Origin: Candidatus Scatoplasma merdavium
GTDB lineage: Bacteria > Bacillota_I > Bacilli_A > RFN20 > CAG-288
Direction: 5' to 3'
Length of the DNA: 7,373 bases
NCBI GenBank assembly: GCA_017694135.1
Contig: JADING010000080.1
Location: forward strand, 1-7,373
Numbering within the stretch: position 1 is the stretch's first letter; the number at the start of each line of letters is the position of its first letter. The position numbers and the translations under genes are program-made. Under the pieces are notes generated by a model. The model made no database searches, was not told the DNA's origin, and saw nothing but the letters and a program-made list of their open reading frames with translations. Of the stretch, positions 1 through 5,972 are shown piece by piece.

Positions 1-213
1 CATTTATTAAATGACATGTTTCGTGTTTAAGTATATTTAACATTTTATTTTAAAATTGTTAAAAATCACAGAAATGCTGATGTTATTACGAACAAATATG
101 CAGTTAATTTCGGATGTTATTAAATTACAATAGTTCATGAATCTATGCTCAAAAAACAAATTTAAATAAAAGCCTTGACTTTTTGAAGGCGTGGGGAATA
201 CCTTTCTAATATA

Positions 214-219
214 AGGAGG
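214..219 (+). promoter_or_regulatory. Strong Shine-Dalgarno site that decides the start of the zinc-ribbon membrane gene
   Basis: AGGAGG (inside AAGGAGGT) matches the 3' end of 16S rRNA. A GTG at 221 and an ATG at 227 are in the same frame. The GTG is one base from the site, too close for initiation, while the ATG is seven bases away, the usual distance. The ATG at 227 is therefore preferred, and the protein begins MHKCDKC. This strong site contrasts with the two membrane genes on the other strand, which have none. Confidence 0.85.
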
Positions 220-226
220 TGTGCAT

Positions 227-3200
227 ATGCACAAGTGCGATAAATGTGGCACTGAATTCGAAGGAAAGTTTTGCCCGGAGTGCGGAACTAAATTCGAGGA
301 AAAAGTGCCAGAAATTTCATCTGAAGCCTCTTCTAAACACGTTTGTCAGAATTGCGGAACAGAATTCGTCGGTAAGTTCTGTCCGGAGTGCGGGACAAAG
401 TGGGAAGAGCCTTTAGATCCTACTAAGCCTAATAAGTGCCGTGTTTGTGGAACTGAATTTGTCGGTAAGTTCTGTCCAGAATGTGGAACTAAGTTAGGTG
501 AAACAAAACAGTCGGGAATTGATAAACCCGAGGAGAAAGTTGCCAAGGAGAAAAAAGATTTTTCTGTTTCTTCTATTAAGGAAAATGCTATCGTCCAAAA
601 AATCGGGCATTTTACTCCATTTGTTCCTGTTTGTTTGTCTTTGTTGTTTTCGGTTTTAACTTTCTTGTTCCTCTGCGGCGGATACTATACGATGTCGTAT
701 ATGGGAATGTCGGAAAGCGTAAGTTGCTACGATGCTTTAACCATGATGGCTGGTGTTGACGATCCGAAGACACACGTCACTGCTATTTTAATCTTTAATG
801 TTTTGCTTTTGATTGTTTCGTCCATCCATGCCTTTTTGACTTTCTTTAAAGAGAGAAAAGCTCAAGCTGCTATCTATTTAAAGAAGATTCCTGCCAGTTA
901 TCTTTTTGCCGCTATTGAAGTAGTTTTGCTATTTATCTTATTTATTATCGGTTGCGTAGCTTCATCGTGGGTTAAAGATAATTCTATGGATATGGCGAAG
1001 ACGGGAAGCGGTATTTCTTGCATTATTGCCTTTAGTATTATCTTTATTATTTTAATTGTCGCTTCGTTTATCACTGATCGTTTTATTTTGAAGGCTGTAC
1101 CTTACGAAGGAAAACAGTATATCTTTACAAAGAAGGAAAAGAAAGAAGAATCTCACAGTAACAATGAAGAGAGTTCAATTGATGCTCCTTCTTTAGAAGA
1201 TGAAAATGGAAAAAAAGTAACGAAAGAAGAAGTGAAGTTAGCGGTTAAGCTCGCTAAGTCAGATGCTCCTCGTATTGTTTTCATCCTTCTTTCTTACGCT
1301 GTTTTTGTATTGGCGTTTGTTTCTGTTTTTGTTGGCGCGACTTCTTCTTCCTATTCTATCAATTTAGGTGGGATGCCGCCGGTTTTATTGGGATTAATAT
1401 TCTGCTCTTATTTAACGATAAGTGCTATTTGTATTATCGTTTCATTTTTCCGTGTTGGTGCGGGCTTATCTTTGACAAAGGAGAAGACTACGGGGAAACA
1501 GTTAAACAAAAAGAAGACGATTTGTACTGCTCTTACTGTCAGCAACTTTTTTGTCTTTTTTGACATTCTGTTTGCGTCTGTTTTCTTGTCGGTTGTGATG
1601 CTTGGTCATGGTCAGTTCGATTATATTGTTATAGATCCTTTTTATGTGATCTCTAGAACTGGTATTAACCCTTACATTGCTTTATTAGTTGCGAGCGTCT
1701 CTTTAATTCTCTTTATTTGGGGTATTGTTATTAGAAGCCGCCAATCGGATATCTTTTCAGCAGTTGTTTACGATCGTTCGAATCGCAATGTCATGATTGA
1801 ACCGGTTCGTGCTATTGTTCGTTATAAAGCTATTTATAATGCTGTTAAAAACAAGAATGAAACTGGGGAAGAGATTGCACTTGGAAGAAAGAAAAGAAGA
1901 AATGGCATTGTTGTTAGCGGTGTGTTTTCCGCCCTCGCTCTCGCCCTTATTCTTGTTGTAGTTTTAGTTCCTACTTCTGGTCCTTATTCTTACGCTAAAG
2001 TTGATAAAATCTCTTTAGGAGATACTCGTAGAGATGTAGCTGATACACTTGGTGATCCTGATATTAGTATCGATTACTCAAATTATTCTTACAATAATTT
2101 AACCGAGAAAAAACAGGATTTAGATATTTCTACAGCCACTATTACTTACGATCTTGATGGCGGAAGCATGTATGGCTTTCAAGATTATTTCTACGATGAA
2201 GTTTATCTTTACGATGATGGACAGACTTCCCGCGAATATTTAGAGTATCCTGGCAACCCTTCAAAAAGCGGTTATGTTTTTACTGGTTGGTACTATGAAA
2301 ATTCTGATGTTCCATTCGATTTTACGGCAAATTTAACTGGTGACACTGTCATCGAAGCCCATTACGCTGAAAACTACTATTATGCAGAAGAGATAACTGA
2401 TCGAACGGGAATAGAAGTTTCTCCTGATAGCGTTTCTGGCTATGGAGATGCCCATCCTTTTATTTTCTTCAATGATGATCCCACTTATTTCATATTTGAT
2501 ATATCTGGTGATGTAAGTTATATCGAAGATTTTAGCATTAACATATATGCTTCAGATTATTACGGAAGTAAAGGTTATTTAATAACTAGCTTTACTCCTT
2601 ATTATGTTAGTGGAGATTACACTATTGATATTTCTGACACTATCCTTAGGTATTGCGATCCTTACGAACTTTACTATTTTGTTATTGAGGCAAAACCTTC
2701 TAGTGACATTAATTTCACACTATATTTCAGTCTCGATTTCTCCTATGCCAATCCAGAAAGCGGAGGTATTTACAGCTTAGATTCATCTATTGATATTCCT
2801 ATAATCTCAATTATTCCTCCTGTATCTACTGGAGAAGGAAGAGGATTTTATTACTATATTGATGCATCTAAAGATGTTTTAAATGCCATCAAAACGATGT
2901 ATGAAGTTCAATTAGGGAACATTAACATTACTACTGAGGAGTTGATGGCACTTATGGCCACTTTGGCTGAAGCTCATATTGATGCGATGATTGGTGTTGA
3001 ATTTGATAATCTCGGTCGCGTCAGCTCTTGTCAAATGGTTAGAGACATTGATTTCGCGGACACTGGTATTGGGTCGGATTATGGATATTCCAGTTATGAT
3101 GAATATAAATTGAAAGATACACACGGTATTATTCCTTCACTTGAAGAAGCTAAAGAAAGTTTACAACGAAGCTTGAATTTAGGAGATTTCGACTTGCTTG

Positions 3201-3454
3201 ATGCTAATTCACAAAAGTCTCTTCTTGAGATGTACTATACCAAGTTCTTTGATCAGTACGATAGTTACATGCAGCTTTCTTACTACGGAAGCAGTGGCAA
3301 ATTATACACTATCTCTAAGCTTTCAAGCTTCAATTATTCTGTTAAAGTATCTATTTATATATCTAACGGAAAACCAGTTATTAGTAAATACATTGAAATT
3401 AAGCATGAAGGAGAAAATGGTGGCTATTACTATAGTCCAGATATTTATTTCTAA
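227..3454 (+). CDS. Large membrane protein: three N-terminal zinc ribbons, about nine membrane spans, external domain with InlB B-type repeat
   Basis: The product is 1075 residues and its function is unknown. Three CxxC-x8-CxxC zinc ribbons come first (Cys 4/7/16/19, 40/43/52/55, 71/74/83/86), followed by a charged Lys/Glu linker. Hydrophobic spans lie near residues 132-152, 185-208, 223-246, 263-284, 350-372, 386-408, 436-460, 482-502 and 561-581. An odd number of spans puts the ribbons in the cytoplasm and the 490-residue C-terminal part outside. Just after the last span, residues 595-611 (ISLGDTRRDVADTLGDP) resemble the SmpA/BamE-type motif. Residues 636-715 match the InlB B-repeat (Listeria-Bacteroides repeat, Flg_new): an ITYDLDGGS strand, GYVFTGWYY, and a closing IEAHYAE. 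The rest is Tyr/Ser/Asp-rich and looks mostly beta, with helices around 885-920. The repeat family is common on Gram-positive surfaces and zinc ribbons often head membrane proteins of this group; a sensor or adhesion role is only inference. The gene stands alone, with its own Shine-Dalgarno site and terminator. Confidence 0.9.
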   Translation: MHKCDKCGTEFEGKFCPECGTKFEEKVPEISSEASSKHVCQNCGTEFVGKFCPECGTKWEEPLDPTKPNKCRVCGTEFVGKFCPECGTKLGETKQSGIDKPEEKVAKEKKDFSVSSIKENAIVQKIGHFTPFVPVCLSLLFSVLTFLFLCGGYYTMSYMGMSESVSCYDALTMMAGVDDPKTHVTAILIFNVLLLIVSSIHAFLTFFKERKAQAAIYLKKIPASYLFAAIEVVLLFILFIIGCVASSWVKDNSMDMAKTGSGISCIIAFSIIFIILIVASFITDRFILKAVPYEGKQYIFTKKEKKEESHSNNEESSIDAPSLEDENGKKVTKEEVKLAVKLAKSDAPRIVFILLSYAVFVLAFVSVFVGATSSSYSINLGGMPPVLLGLIFCSYLTISAICIIVSFFRVGAGLSLTKEKTTGKQLNKKKTICTALTVSNFFVFFDILFASVFLSVVMLGHGQFDYIVIDPFYVISRTGINPYIALLVASVSLILFIWGIVIRSRQSDIFSAVVYDRSNRNVMIEPVRAIVRYKAIYNAVKNKNETGEEIALGRKKRRNGIVVSGVFSALALALILVVVLVPTSGPYSYAKVDKISLGDTRRDVADTLGDPDISIDYSNYSYNNLTEKKQDLDISTATITYDLDGGSMYGFQDYFYDEVYLYDDGQTSREYLEYPGNPSKSGYVFTGWYYENSDVPFDFTANLTGDTVIEAHYAENYYYAEEITDRTGIEVSPDSVSGYGDAHPFIFFNDDPTYFIFDISGDVSYIEDFSINIYASDYYGSKGYLITSFTPYYVSGDYTIDISDTILRYCDPYELYYFVIEAKPSSDINFTLYFSLDFSYANPESGGIYSLDSSIDIPIISIIPPVSTGEGRGFYYYIDASKDVLNAIKTMYEVQLGNINITTEELMALMATLAEAHIDAMIGVEFDNLGRVSSCQMVRDIDFADTGIGSDYGYSSYDEYKLKDTHGIIPSLEEAKESLQRSLNLGDFDLLDANSQKSLLEMYYTKFFDQYDSYMQLSYYGSSGKLYTISKLSSFNYSVKVSIYISNGKPVISKYIEIKHEGENGGYYYSPDIYF
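236..493 (+). repeat. Triplicated zinc-ribbon coding repeat (three 57-base units)
   Basis: Units lie at 236-292, 344-400 and 437-493, each coding for CxxCGTEFxGKFCPECGTK. Units 2 and 3 share the identical 17-mer GTCGGTAAGTTCTGTCC (368-384 and 461-477). Units 1 and 2 share CCGGAGTGCGG. The protein conservation extends to non-cysteine residues (GTEF, GKF, PE, GTK), so the units most likely arose by internal duplication. The linkers differ in length (51 and 36 bases) and are unrelated in sequence. Confidence 0.85.
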
Positions 3455-3471
3455 TTAACTGTATTTGATAC

Positions 3472-3500
3472 AAACCCCGGTCTAACTAAACCGGGGTTTT
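3472..3500 (+). terminator. Intrinsic terminator of the zinc-ribbon membrane gene
   Basis: A perfect 10-bp stem (AAACCCCGGT with ACCGGGGTTT) encloses an 8-base loop, 17 bases after the TAA stop. The stem is GC-rich against a very AT-rich background. The T tract is short, only four T's and partly in the stem, so termination may be incomplete. It separates this gene from the tmRNA promoter. Confidence 0.8.
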
Positions 3501-3562
3501 AAACTGCTATAAATATAGCGTCTAGCTTTTTATAAACGTTAAGTCAATTTAGATATTGATAT

Positions 3563-3591
3563 TTGATTTTTTAATTAACCATTATTAGAAT
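3563..3591 (+). promoter_or_regulatory. Sigma-A-type promoter of the tmRNA gene
   Basis: TTGATT (3563-3568) and TAGAAT (3586-3591) are separated by 17 bases, the optimal spacing. Transcription should begin near 3598, giving a leader of about 20 bases before the mature 5' end at 3619. That leader would be removed by RNase P, as in other tmRNAs. It contains a small TACCC/GGGTA hairpin (3597-3610). A second possible -10, TATAAA at 3591-3596, lacks a properly spaced -35. Confidence 0.6.
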
Positions 3592-3618
3592 ATAAATACC
3601 CTTTGGGGTACTTTCTAC

Positions 3619-4009
3619 GGGGATGTCAAGGTTTCGACAGGTAGAGAGGAGCGTAAACGCAGCGTTGTGGTACAACTAAAACACCTAAGCACGATAAATG
3701 CCAAAAAGAATTTTATCCCTTTCGCGAAGACCAATATGATGGCCTGCGCTGCTTGCTAGTTTAGTTGAGTAGTTAGGAGTATTACCTCCCGCGAAGTCTT
3801 CTAAAACCTCGCTATTCTATTCGGAGTTTAGGAGGCTTAAAAAAGAATAGATAGCTGTTATCTCGCCGTGATTTGACAGCGAAACTGAAGCGGCAAATTC
3901 AACCTATTTCTCCCGTTTATCAAGAGGGGTTGAATTAAATTGGTAAACTAAGCTGTAGTGGTTATTGCGGAGCTCTATTTGGACAGGAGTTCGATTCTCC
4001 TCATCTCCA
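3619..4009 (+). ncRNA. ssrA: Transfer-messenger RNA (tmRNA)
   Basis: tmRNA with SmpB rescues stalled ribosomes and adds a degradation tag to the unfinished protein. The 5' end GGGGATG (3619-3625) pairs with CATCTCC (4002-4008) as a seven-pair acceptor stem. The third pair is G-U, the alanyl-tRNA synthetase identity element. A4009 is the discriminator. The conserved GGTTTCGACAGG lies at 3630-3641. The T arm is complete: AGGAG, TTCGATT, CTCCT (3985-4001). TAGAG (3642-3646) pairs with CTCTA (3973-3977) as the start of the long helix P2. The tag frame is at 3700-3759, and its stop lies in the loop of a helix formed by 3743-3774. Further helices typical of the pseudoknot region are visible, for example AATTCAACC with GGTTGAATT. 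The length of 391 is normal for the one-piece form. CCA is not encoded (A4009 is followed by TTT) and must be added by the CCA-adding enzyme. Confidence 0.95.
3700..3759 (+). other. tmRNA tag-peptide reading frame (AKKNFIPFAKTNMMACAAC)
   Basis: From the alanine resume codon GCC at 3700 the frame runs 19 codons to TAG at 3757-3759. The stop falls in the terminal loop of a hairpin (arms about 3743-3755 and 3762-3774), where tag stops lie in known tmRNAs. This supports the frame. The +1 frame meets TGA at 3737. The +2 frame has no alanine start and gives a Phe/Arg/Asp-rich peptide ending LRCLLV. The AKKN start resembles other low-GC tags, but the end ACAAC differs from the common ALAA. The exact resume codon is inferred. 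Confidence 0.7.
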
Positions 4010-4058
4010 TTTATTTTGTTATCAGTTGATACATGACTGTTTCAATGTGTTAATATTT

Positions 4059-4079
4059 GCCTAGAAATAGGCTTTTTTT
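4059..4079 (+). terminator. Intrinsic terminator of the tmRNA gene
   Basis: GCCTA and TAGGC form a five-pair stem closed by a GAAA tetraloop (GNRA type), followed by seven T's. It lies about 50 bases beyond the mature tmRNA 3' end, leaving a trailer for processing. It also protects the converging gene, which ends at 4091. There is no T tract on the other strand, so it works in one direction only. Confidence 0.85.
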
Positions 4080-4090
4080 ATTTCAATGGA

Positions 4091-4894
4091 TTAGTTTCTA
4101 CTGAGATTTTTGGAAGTTAAATCATCGTTATATCTATCAGTAACCGCTTTGTGAATAAAGTAGATATAAGGCAGACCGAGATTTGTTTCTACTAATGAGT
4201 CTTGTAAAAGAGTCATTATCTGTCTGTAAAAATCTCCGCCGTAATTTTGGCTTCTGATACCGAAAACTAGCAAAGAAGCTTCCCATAAGAACTGAACTAA
4301 GAAGCCAATTACGAATAGTCTAACAATGGGGATTCTTTCACCTTTTTTATTTAATATATTCATGATTATTACGATGAAATAACCAACCAACATAATTAAA
4401 CCCATCACCCCGTGATATTTATCTGTTCCTCTAGTTGTCTGGAAACAAATGATGTCAGGAGCTAAATTGTTTATAAAGCTAGAAATCAAAGGGCAGCAAA
4501 TCCAAAAGACAACTATTAAAGCAGTATATTCTAAAGCGTGTTTGTCTTTTGATAGCCAAAGCCAAATGAAAGCGAAATTAGTTATTCCATAGCTAAGTGA
4601 CATCCAAAGGAGGACTAGGCCAGTTCCTGTGGCATCTAGCAAAGCTGTACTATCTGGTGAACTAAAAGCGTAAGAATAAATGGCACGGGAATTTAGCGCG
4701 GCGTAAAAGATACCAAAATCTACGATAAAATAAAGAATTCCACCGGCTAGAGACCACAGAGCCGTTATTCTTTTCTTGTTTAGAAATAGCAAAGTTACAA
4801 AGCCAACAATAAAAAGAGAATCTAAAATGATATAAGCCAATGAGAAGTTTCTTGTCGGTTGAACAAAATCAACGTCGGTTAATAAATTCATCAT
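4091..4894 (-). CDS. Six-span integral membrane protein of unknown function
   Basis: I do not recognise a characterised family. The 267-residue product has hydrophobic spans near residues 19-39, 44-66, 90-113, 120-143, 161-181 and 190-212, and no cleavable signal peptide. Notable polar residues within or beside spans are Asp60, Asp87, Trp204 and Glu205 (QFLWEASLLVFGIR), and a paired cysteine (Cys133-Cys134). The C-terminal 55 residues are soluble-looking and include SLVETNLGLPYIYFIHKAV, which looks like a conserved motif. The start is the first of two adjacent ATGs. There is no Shine-Dalgarno site; a -10-like TATACT ends six bases upstream. The gene is third in a leftward row, 51 bases after the eight-span membrane gene. 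It converges on the tmRNA and shows no clear terminator of its own. A transporter or signalling role cannot be told apart. Confidence 0.85.
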   Translation of the reverse strand: MMNLLTDVDFVQPTRNFSLAYIILDSLFIVGFVTLLFLNKKRITALWSLAGGILYFIVDFGIFYAALNSRAIYSYAFSSPDSTALLDATGTGLVLLWMSLSYGITNFAFIWLWLSKDKHALEYTALIVVFWICCPLISSFINNLAPDIICFQTTRGTDKYHGVMGLIMLVGYFIVIIMNILNKKGERIPIVRLFVIGFLVQFLWEASLLVFGIRSQNYGGDFYRQIMTLLQDSLVETNLGLPYIYFIHKAVTDRYNDDLTSKNLSRN

Positions 4895-4900
4895 GCTTAT

Positions 4901-4906
4901 AGTATA
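4901..4906 (-). promoter_or_regulatory. Candidate -10 element for leaderless transcription of the six-span membrane gene
   Basis: On the minus strand TATACT is followed by six bases (ATAAGC) and then the ATG at 4894, so a normal start site would be the A of the ATG. No good -35 is present at 16-18 bases (best guesses TTTTAT or TTTATT), which lowers confidence. The gene may instead be read through from the gene upstream, since no terminator lies between them. Confidence 0.4.
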
Positions 4907-4945
4907 ATTTCAATCGAAGTAAAATAAAATCTCTTAATTTATTTA

Positions 4946-5851
4946 TTATTTAAAGTTATTTAAACTTGAATCTTGAGATATTCTTCTAATGCTATAAAGA
5001 CTTTTGACAATGATATAAATTGATATGCTTAAAACTAAAACAGAAACAACAAAGCCGGAAATAGAGTTAACTTTCCAATACTGTTCTTCTTGGGCGCTGT
5101 CTCCAAAAGCGGACAGCATTGAAGCTTCTAAGAATAGCAGTGAAACAATAGCGGAGATGAAAGATAGGATCTTTGCGCTGTTTAATAAAGGGGAATTAAA
5201 TTTTTTATATCTAATTAAGCCAATGATAGAGATAGTTAATGTTACAAAAGTAAACAGGGCAGAAGAAATAATTACAATTGTATCACCGGTGTAATATTCT
5301 TCTTGGTGATTTAAAAACATAAAAGATATACCAAAGAGGACTGAAGTTAAGATTAGTAAGCAACTACCGCAAAACAAATAATACTTGTATTCGGTTTTTA
5401 AACTTAGGGATTCTTCATTGCTTTTTGAAATTTTACGAAGAATAATTCCTCTAACAGCAATAAGGACAAAATAGTAGAAGCTCAGGGTGTAAAACCAGAC
5501 TGAAGAGTAAAATATAGCTAAGCACAGCTGGAAGAAACCGAAAGCAATATTGATACTGAAAGTCCCAATAAGAGAGATTTTTACCCTCAAGTTTGGATCA
5601 GAAAAGTATTTCATCAGATACTTATTAGTCTTTTTTAGTTCCTTGTATTTTTTAATAATAGAAGGAATTTTTAAAACGATTAATAGAAAAGTGTAAGCGT
5701 AAACTGCGTATCCTAAATATATAATCCAAACAAAAGGATCAGGACTAAGAAGACTGTAATTCAAAAATCCTAATGCTACCAAGATGCAAACAGCGATATA
5801 AAGATAAGAAGGAAATATCGCTTTTTTCAGAATATCGATTAATTTATTCAC
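4946..5851 (-). CDS. Eight-span conserved Firmicutes membrane protein, function unknown
   Basis: The 301-residue product has hydrophobic spans near 14-31, 39-62, 95-114, 116-138, 157-180, 187-212, 224-247 and 263-284. I recognise the pattern of a widespread uncharacterised Firmicutes family. Its marks here are a proline after span 1 followed by a Y-x6-AYTF-like helix (46-54), the IP-x-IIKKYK end of span 2 (62-70), and NKYLMKYFSDPNLRVKISL (76-94). Further marks are SVWFYTLSFYYFVL (117-130), the SPLLNSAK motif (220-227) and LEASMLSAFG (241-250). Length and span count fit the family as I remember it. No enzyme motif is visible. The start is GTG; no ATG lies nearby and there is no Shine-Dalgarno site. 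A promoter abuts the start codon. The gene lies 121 bases after the large soluble-protein gene and 51 before the six-span gene. Confidence 0.85.
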   Translation of the reverse strand: MNKLIDILKKAIFPSYLYIAVCILVALGFLNYSLLSPDPFVWIIYLGYAVYAYTFLLIVLKIPSIIKKYKELKKTNKYLMKYFSDPNLRVKISLIGTFSINIAFGFFQLCLAIFYSSVWFYTLSFYYFVLIAVRGIILRKISKSNEESLSLKTEYKYYLFCGSCLLILTSVLFGISFMFLNHQEEYYTGDTIVIISSALFTFVTLTISIIGLIRYKKFNSPLLNSAKILSFISAIVSLLFLEASMLSAFGDSAQEEQYWKVNSISGFVVSVLVLSISIYIIVKSLYSIRRISQDSSLNNFK

Positions 5852-5857
5852 TTTATT

Positions 5858-5887
5858 ATTTTAATTCAAAACAGTTGGTTTTGTAAA
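5858..5887 (-). promoter_or_regulatory. Sigma-A-type promoter abutting the GTG start of the eight-span membrane gene
   Basis: On the minus strand TTTACA (5882-5887; five of six consensus bases) is followed after 18 bases by TAAAAT (5858-5863). Six bases (AATAAA) then lead to the GTG at 5851. Transcription should begin at or within a base or two of the start codon, predicting a leaderless mRNA. This fits the absence of any Shine-Dalgarno site. The background is AT-rich, so chance matches are possible. Confidence 0.55.
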
Positions 5888-5972
5888 AATAATAGGGATT
5901 ACGGCTGTTGATGCTTGGTAAAGGGAATAAATATTCTCATAATAGATTTATTGAAAAGTAAATGTATTGAGG

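Noticed and set aside
172..190. GCCTT/AAGGC hairpin and a TTGACT -35-like hexamer upstream of the zinc-ribbon membrane gene
   Set aside because: The hairpin has no T tract, so it is not a convincing terminator. TTGACT has no acceptable -10 at 16-18 bases (only AATACC/TACCTT), and TAATAT is too far away and overlaps the Shine-Dalgarno region. I could not place a promoter in 1-213 with confidence.
37..252. Minus-strand open frame of 71 codons across the left intergenic region
   Set aside because: The composition looks like translated non-coding AT-rich DNA, and the frame overlaps the Shine-Dalgarno site and start of the real gene on the other strand. There is no ribosome-binding site and no recognisable motif.
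3198..3458. Plus-strand open frame of 86 codons in another frame of the large membrane gene
   Set aside because: It is contained in the 3' end of a clearly coding frame and has no start signal; it is a shadow.
3506..3519. Palindrome GCTATAAATATAGC between the terminator and the tmRNA promoter
   Set aside because: It is a perfect 14-base dyad but AT-rich, expected by chance in this composition, and too far upstream of the -35 to be called an operator.
3985..4009. tmRNA 3' end as an attachment site for an integrated element
   Set aside because: ssrA 3' ends are common integration sites, but I see no second copy of the T-arm/acceptor sequence in the window and no integrase gene. The element idea stays untested here.
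5025..5294. Plus-strand open frame of 89 codons
   Set aside because: It lies wholly inside the eight-span membrane gene on the other strand, has no ribosome-binding site, and shows no features beyond those expected from antisense of a membrane gene.
5925..5936. Palindrome GAATAAATATTC between the large soluble-protein gene and the eight-span membrane gene
   Set aside because: It is short and AT-rich with no T tract, so it is neither a terminator nor a supported binding site.
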